64,000 nucleotides of DNA from Cyclina sinensis. Taxonomy: Eukaryota > Mollusca > Bivalvia > Venerida > Veneridae. Both the position numbers and the translations under genes were made by a program. Shown in pieces: positions 50,801 through 59,800 of the stretch. Below the pieces are notes generated by a model. It ran no database searches, had not been told where the DNA came from, and saw only the letters and a program-made list of their open reading frames with translations. Positions within the stretch are counted from its first letter, which is position 1. The number at the start of each line of letters is the position of its first letter. The DNA is taken from assembly GCA_012932295.1 (NCBI GenBank), contig JAAONU010000001.1, positions 25,706,550 to 25,770,549 of the forward strand, in the 5' to 3' direction.

Positions 50801-53800
50801 CAGATGTAAGGATTTTTCAATGTTCACCATATGCATGTTCTTTGTTTACAATGCACATATTCTTTGTTCACCATATACATGTTCTTTGTTCACCATGTAC
50901 TTGTTCTTTGTTCACCATGTTTTTTTCTTTGTTCACCATGTACTTGTTCCATGTTCACTATGTACTTGTTCTTTGTTCACCATTTACTTGTTCCATGTAC
51001 ACCATGCACTTGTTCTTTGTTCACCATGTACTTGTTCCATGTACACGATGCACTTGTTCTTTGTTCACAATGTACTTGTTCTTTGTTCACCATGTACTTG
51101 CACTTGTTCTTTGTTAACCATGTACTTGTTTTTTGTACACCATGCACTTGTTCTTTGTTCACCATGTACTTGTTCCATGTACACCATGCACTTTTTCTTT
51201 GTTCACCATGTACCTGTTCTTTGTTCACCATGTACTTGTTCCATGTACAACATGCACTTGTTCTTTGTTCACCATGTACTTGTTCTTTGTTCACCATGTA
51301 CTTGGTCTTTGTTCACCATGTACTTGTTCCATGTACACCATGCACTTGTTATTTGTTCACAATGTACTTGTTCTTTGTTCACCATGTTTTTTTTCTTCTT
51401 TGTTCACCATGTTCTTGTTCTTTGTTCACCATTTACTTGTTCTTTGTTCACTATGTACATGTTCTTTGTTCACCATGTACATGTTCTTTGTTCACCATGT
51501 ACATGTTCTTTGTTCACCATGTACATGTTCCATGTACACCATACACGTACATGTTCTTTGTTCACCATGTACTTGTTCTTTGTTCACCATGTACTTGTTC
51601 TTTGTTCACATGTACTTGTTCTTTGTTCACCATGTTTTTTTCTTTGTTCACCACATACATGTTCTTTGTTCACGATGTACTTGTTCTTTGTTCACCATGT
51701 ACTTGTTCTTTGTTCACCATGTTTTGTTTTCTTTGTTCACCACATACATGTTCTTTGTTCACGATGTACTTGTTCTTTGTTCACCATGTACTTGTTCTTT
51801 GTTCACCATGTACTTGTTCTTTGTTCACATGTACTTGTTCTTTGTTCACCATGTTTTTTTCTTTGTTCACCACATACATGTTCTTTGTTCACGATGTACT
51901 TGTTCTTTGTTCACCATGTACTTGTTCTTTGTTCACCATGTTTTTTTTTCTTTGTTCACCACATACATGTTCTTTGTTCACGATGTACTTGTTCTTTGTT
52001 CACCATGTACTTGTTCTTTGTTCACCATGTACTTGTTTTTTATTCACCATATACATGTTTTTTTGTTCACTATGTACTTGTTCTTTGTTCACCATGTACT
52101 TGTTCAATGTACACCATGCACTTGTTCTTTGTTCACAATGTACTTGTTCTTTGTTCACCATGTACTTGTTCTTTGTTCACCATGTACATGTTCTTTGGTC
52201 ACCATGTTTGTTCACCATGTTCTTGTTCTTTGTTCACCATATGCATGTTCTTTGTTCACCATGCACTTGTTCTTTGTTCACCATGAACTTGTTCTTTGTT
52301 TCCCATGTACTTGTTCCATGTACACCATGTACTTGTTCTTTGTTCACTACTGTATATACATGTTCTTTATTCACTGTATACATGTAATATGAACAGCATT
52401 AGTCAGAGCTGTTAAAAGATACCTGATACTTTTTGAAAACTTATTCCATCATTTCTATATATATTGGTTGTTTTTGTTTAATTCATTTATAGAGATCATT
52501 CATGATTTACTGAAGGAGAATGTTTATAATATTTTTTTCAGGAAATCAATCTTTAGAATATTTTTAAACATATCAAATGTTTTGCAACAATTTTATCATC
52601 CGTACTGGTTATTTTGAATGAAATCTTGTTTCAGTACACATTACTGACACATGTATTACTAATATTTCAGCCTGGCTTTCGAGACCATGATGTATTCCCA
52701 CTAACTGTGTTAGCCATGACTTTAGGCGAGATCAACTATGTTGATGTTTATGTGGAGAGAGACAATGCTCCTTTTGTTGCTGACTCGTACATTATTATCA
52801 CATTGTTCATGATTGTCATGCCTATAGCTCTCATGAATTTACTGGTAATTCATTAGTTGACATTTGTTTCATATACATTTTTAACTTGCTTTAGTTCATC
52901 TATTGTTGTGATCATTCTCATCTTCCATAGTATCACATTTCTCATTTCTGTTAAAACACATTGAATGGACTGAAGAATGTTTTCTAAGCACATCAATATT
53001 TCGTTAACGACACGTGTATTTCTAATATTTCAGCCTGGCATTCGACACCATGATTTATTCCCACTAACTGTGTTAACCGTTACTTTTATTGTTCATTGAA
53101 TGGCATTTTGACTGTTTTTCTTGAGTTTTCTTGTTTTGAGTCATCTGTTAGTCGGGTTGTTAAGAATACTGATTTGGTAATCATTAAATCTCTCACGTAA
53201 GTAACAGGTTAGAGAAACAATGCAGCCCCAAATGCTAAAATAGTGTCAGAAAGACTTCTTTTTAATGCAATCTTGAGTGAGCTACATGCCCTCATAACTA
53301 AAATTACTATAAAAACGAGCATAATTAGACAAATAAGATGGTGCTGATTAAAATCAATTGTTTAAAGACCTTTGTGCAGGTAAATGCCCACTTTTTATGC
53401 CCCCCATGGAAGATAAGTGTGTATATAATTTGCAAATGTCGGTCGTTCAGTAGACACTCTCATTTCTGATCAATATCTAGAGACCCTTCGACCCTACTTC
53501 CTCAGATGTGGCCTGTAGGTTTTGCCATGACCAGTAGCTTTTCAGGTCACCAGGTCAAAGCTCAAGGTCTCAGTGACCTTGTATAGCAAAATGGTTTCCG
53601 ATCAATTACTATAGAACTCTTGGGCCAAGCTCCTCAAAACTTCATAGGTAGGTTGGTCATGACAATTAGATGACCACTGTAGTTTTTACCATTATAAGGT
53701 CAAAGGTCAAGGTCACAAAACAGTTTGTGATAAAAGTCTAGGGAATCCTTTGGCCCAGTTTCATCAGACTTAGTGTGTAGGTTTGTCATGATCAGTAGAT

Positions 53801-56800
53801 GACAACTACCGTTTTTCAGATCATTGGGTCAAAGGTCAAGGGTCACAGTGACCTTGAAATGCAAAAAAGGTTTCCAATAAACAACTGTAGAACACTGGCA
53901 TATGTTCCTTAAACTTGGTATATAAGTTGTTCATGACTTGTAGATGAGCCCTCTAGTTTTTCAGGTCACCAGGTCAAAAGCCATGGTCACAGTGCCCTTG
54001 AATAGCAAAATGGTTTCCGATCAATAACTATAGAACGCTTGGTCCTTCATGGCTGCCTCTAGAGATAAAGAGCGGGGGGGGAAGCATATATGCTTTACAA
54101 ACATCTCTTGTTCAAATATTTTTGAACTTGTCGGACAGTAAATAGAGGTGAATTGTTATTGTTGATGTGCAGTTCATTATTAACACCATTGTTTTTACTG
54201 GTCTTACTATCAGAACTTTACTGTAGATGTTTTCTGTTTGATAGATTGGTGTAGCAGTGGGTGACATAGACAAGATACAGAAACAAGCATATATCAAACG
54301 TATTGGATTACAGGTAAAGTTTAAATTTCTAAAGAGGTTGTAGTTAAGTCATCTGGAGAGTCAGTATCCAAGGAGCAAGAGTATGTTTTCAATTTTTATG
54401 CTCCTTTAAGGGTTAGAGATCTTACAATGGATACAGACTGTGTATGCCATATTGCATTTTTCTGTGACAACTGTTTATGAAATACTTGTTTTTAGATTCC
54501 TAACTTCATTTAAAATTTATACATATTTCTAATGAAAAGATGACCAGCTCAGTATGTAAAAGCAAATATCTTCATGATGATGTGTAAAGATTCACCTTAC
54601 ACTGCTGTTGGAAATTGTTTTTCATTATTACAGCCAGAACAGACAATGATTAACCTGCACATCCATACAGTCTGATCATGATCTGTAAAGTTTGATGTTT
54701 AGTTGGTATTTTTTCAATAAATACACCCCTTTAAATGATAAATGGGTTTTTCCTAAATGATAGATGGATGAGTCCATTCAGGAAATTTAGCAGTGTAAGG
54801 GGTTATAATTTTTCACAATGTCCATAATTATGTCGCTATTACTTTCAGTCTGACCAGGTGAATGACAGCGAGAACAGGTTTCCGAAGTCCTTCCAGCGTC
54901 GTCTTTACCAGAGATTCTTTCACATCAAACCTAATGAGGAAAAGAACACTAGATGGGCACGGGTATGTTACAACATTTACATGATCACTTCTATTTCAAC
55001 TGTTAGCAGAAAGGGTTATGATTAATAAAGTCTTATTTTAAAGGAGACAGCAGAAAAAAAACCAGTCAAATTTTGCTTTTTAAATCATTGGACCTGTTTA
55101 CTGACTTTTTTCAAGAGGTATTAGAAGAGTTTCTAGGAAATTTTAAAAATGTTCAGGCAATGGTTGGACTGAAAAGTACACATCTACACTTAGCCACTAC
55201 CTTTCTTTCTGCTGATGTTTCTATCATTGCACCCAGTACAGACCACTATTAGCATGTACGTCTGTGCAGTCTGATCATGGTCTGCTCTGTTAAAGGGACT
55301 GACTCACAGATGGGCTAATGATGAAAAAGAAGAAAATGTTTATACACCTTGAAATTCTTGCTGTAATTGTAAAGAACATATCTAAACTAAGTTACTGATT
55401 CATTTTTTGTGACAGAAAAACATCAAAATATAAAGTTTTGCACACTTTTATCAGTAGAAAATTTACCCCATTAGTCATGGCATAGATGCTTTAGTTATAA
55501 CATTAATCTTGACAAAACTTGATAACTAGTCTCTGTGCCTCAGTGGTGTTGATCGTCACTCTATTTTTTCCTGACCGAAAGGTCATAGGTTTTGAATCCT
55601 GGTTTAGTCAAAACTTTTTTTTCAGTTTTCATGGTGTTTAGAAGCATATAATAATGCTTTTTCCACCGTATTTTAATTTCTCTGAATACTGTGAGTCAGT
55701 CACTTTAACTGTGTAATCTGTAAATTTCGAACTAATATACCTATAAATGTTGAATACCCGGTATGTCTGTGCAAATATTGTAAGATACTCAGGTCCATTT
55801 TAGAAATTCAGCTGGCTTAGGATTAAAATCCTATATATCCTTAAATGGTCCTGTTTTGTATTTTAGTTTAAGTACTATATGTTTGGGATAATAACATCGG
55901 TGGAGTTTATAGCTCAGTCAGAGAAAGATTTTACAGTGGAAACATTACAAGAAATCCAGAGAAATGTCTACAAGAATAAAACACAGTAAGTACATCAATT
56001 ATTTTTAGCTCACCTGGCACAAAGTGCCAGAGTGAGCTTTTGTCATACCCCAATGTCCGGTGTGCGTCGTGAGGCATCAACAATTTTCATTCAAACGACA
56101 TCTCCTCTGAAACCACTGGGCCAAATTCAATGAAACTTGCATGGGATGTTCCTTGCATGAAGCTCTTCCAAAGTTGTTCAAAAATTCAATTCCATGCAGA
56201 ACTCTGGTTGCTATGGCAACTTAAAGAAAAAACTTTGAAAATCTTCTTGTCTGAAACCACAAGGCCTGTAGCTTAGATATTTGGTATGAGGCATCATCTA
56301 GTGGACCTCTACCAAGATTGTTCAAATTATGCCCCTGGGGTCAAAACTGGCCCCGCCCTGGGGGTCACTTGATTTACATAGAGTTATATAGGGAAAACTT
56401 TAAAAATCTTCTTGTCAGAAACCGCAAGGCATGGAGCTTAGATATTTGGTGTTGACCATTGTCTAGTAGACCTCTATCAAGATTGTTCAAATCATGGCCC
56501 CTGGGTCAAAATTGGCTCCGCCCAAGGGGTCACATGTTTAACATAGAGTAATATTGTAAATTCTTTAAAAATCTTCTTGTCAGAAACTGCAAGGCCTGGA
56601 GCTTAGATATTTGGTATGAGGCATCATCTAGTGGACCTCTACAAAGATTGTTCAAATTATGACCCTGGGGTGAGAACTGACCCCGCCCAGGGCTTACTTG
56701 ATTTACATAGAGTTATATAGGGAAAACTTCTTTTTAGAAACTACAAGGCATGGAGCTTAGATATTTGGTGTTGACCATTGTCTAGTAGACCTCTACCAAG

Positions 56801-59800
56801 ATTGTTCAAATCATGGCCCCTGGGTCAAAATTGGCTCCGCCCAAGGGATCACATGTTTTACATAGAGTAATATTGTAAATTCTTTAAAAATCTTCTTGTC
56901 AGAAACTGCAAGGCCTGGAGCTTAGATATTTAATATGAGGCATCATCTAGTGGTCCTCTACAAAGATTGTTCAAATTATGACCCTGGGGTGAGAACTGAC
57001 CCCGCCCAGGGCTTACTTGATTTACATAGAGTTATATAGGGAAAACTTCTTTTTAGAAACTACAAGGCATAGAGCTTAGATATTTGGTGTTGACCATTGT
57101 CTAGTAGACCTCTACCAAGATTGTTCAAATCATGGCCCCTGGGTCAAAACTGGCCCCGCTCAAGGGGTCTCATGTTTTACATAGAGTTATATAGCAAAAA
57201 ACTTTAAAAATCTTCTTGTCACAAACTGCAAGGCCTGGAGCTTAGATATTTGGTAGTATGCACTGTGACCACAGTGGGGTCATCTCCCCCTCCCCTGGGG
57301 GTCACTCCCCCCCCCCCCCCCCCCCCCCCACCCACCCCCTGCCTAAATTTTCTTTCTCATTTTTTTAGTTTTTCGCCATGGGAATAAAATTTGGACCATT
57401 TGTACAGTTTTTCGAGATGATTTCAAAAACGTCATAGCATGACCTATATTTTTTATGACCTACTGACCTACTTTTTTGTTTTTTAGCTACGCAATGAAAT
57501 TTGGACCATGTGCACAGTTTTTCGTTTCGATTTCAAAAATGTCATAGCATGACCTATATTTTTGACCTACTGACCTACTTTTTGTTTTTGGAGCTATGGC
57601 AATGAAATTTGGACCGTATGTACAGTTTTTTGTTCCGATTTCCAAAACGTCATCACATGACCTATATTTTTGACCTACTGACCTATTTTTTGTTTTAAAG
57701 CTACGGCAATGAAATTTGGACTGTGTGTACAGCTTTTCGTTCCGATTTCAAAAATGTCATCTCATGACCTATATTTTGACCTACTGACCTACTTTTTGTT
57801 TTTGGAGCAAAGGCAATGAAATTGCATTGGTCCATTTCTGTGATATGCATCATTACATGTACATTCATACAAATTTCTTTCATTATTGAACCCAGGTGAG
57901 CGCTTTAGGGCCATTGGCCCTCTTGTTGTGATTTATTACCCTGAGGTTCTAGGAATGTAGCTTTGAGTCTTAAAAGCTCAAAACTGGTAGGGAACACCCA
58001 TACTTCACAGATCAGAGGTCTAGTGGTTATTTCAGGGCTTGCAAATTTAATTCCCTGCTCCTCCAAGCATTGCTAAGTCTTTCAGATGAGATACTACTGA
58101 CTCCCAAGTATTGGAGGTATACTTTGAACATGTAAAAGAGCTGCAAGTATGTTTTTTAACCCAGTGGTTTCTGCATTTTCCACTATTCCCCACATCTTTA
58201 AATAAATAATCATTATGAACAACCAGTACAAACAATACATAAACTTAAATGGATACTTTATTACCGTGACAACAAGCTGTACGAAGGTGTTACTGTAGCT
58301 GTGTTTTCATACAAAAATCTTTTTCAAAAATGTAAATTATTGCTGTTTCAATTTTTATCAAAACCCATTTCTACCCAAACTAAAATGCTTGCTGACTGTT
58401 AAAACTGTTGTATTACAAGCACATCTGACACCACTGTGATTGTAGTTACATTTCTAATAACTGTGGCATGACAATGTCAAAATGCTTGCAGAAACTTCAT
58501 ATTTTTTTCTATTTTATATACTCTTTACTTTTCTTAGTACTGCCACCTTAGCTTTGGTTAGTGATTGCTTACAGACAAGCAAGAATAATGCAGGTTATAT
58601 TAATTGTTTTCTCTAAATGCATAAAGAAAATGCACATAACACAATATTGGAACTTAATAAAGATTTTACAATGGTTCTGTCACTAGTATGGATATTTTCT
58701 ACCAATCATCCATGCCTGAAAAAATTATTGAAACTGAAATTTGAAAAATGATTCAGGCACTATTGTTATGTTTTTTGTGTGCTTTTTTTCCACTAATAAC
58801 ATCACATTATTTTAAAACCATGCAAAACTCAGCAAAGGACCCAGTTCTAATACTAAGAGCAAATAAGGTCTGCTATGAAGACAAATATAACACCCCTTTT
58901 TGGATTGATTGTCACACAATCAATCATGTGATACTAAGAGCACAAAGCATATTACAAAGCACCTATCAGTGACCAGAATTTTCTACCTACAATCAAAACA
59001 AATAGTTCTGTTGATTCAAACATACAAAATAACATTTACATACTTGAAAGTTCAGTGATCATTTAGCAACATATAAATTACCTAATTCAATACTTTTTAA
59101 CTTCTGTGGTTTGAGAGAAAGCAGTTTTTGATTTTCTATTTTTAGCTCAACTGAGCATATGCTATAGTGATCACTGGATGTCTGGCATCAGTGTCATCTG
59201 TCCTGCGTTTGTCCCCATTTTACCTTGTTAACACTTAGGTCTTGACCTTGTTAGGTCAAGTTCGAAACTGGGTCATGTGGGATCAAAAACTAGGTCACCA
59301 GGCGAAATCTAAGGAAAACCTTGTTAACACTCTAGAGACCACAATTAAGTCTTAATGGAAGTTGCTCAGAATGTTTGACTTCATGATATCTCATTCATGT
59401 TCAAAACCATCATAGAAAAAACCTTGTAAACACTCTGGAGACTACATCTTTGATCAAGTCTTGATGGAATTTTCTCAGAATATTTGCCTTAATGATTTTT
59501 GGGTCAAGTGAGATCAAAAACTAGGTCACCAGGCCAGATCAAAGGAAAACCTTGTTCACTCTCTAGAGACCACATTTTTGATCAAGTCTTAATGAAAGTT
59601 ACTCAGAATGTTTGCCTTGATGATACCTCAGTCAGGTTTAGAAACGGGTCATGCACGACCAGAAACTACCGGTAGGTCACCAGGCCAAATCAAAGGAAAT
59701 CCTTAAATTGTTAACACTCTGGAGACTAAATTTTTAAAGAAGTTTGAATGAAAGTTTCTCAGAATGTTTGCCTTGACAATATCTTTGTCCAGTTTGAAAC

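Noticed and set aside
50820..52392. Three overlapping frames of 419-518 codons
   Set aside because: 22-bp intronic minisatellite with stop-free units; all frames open equally.
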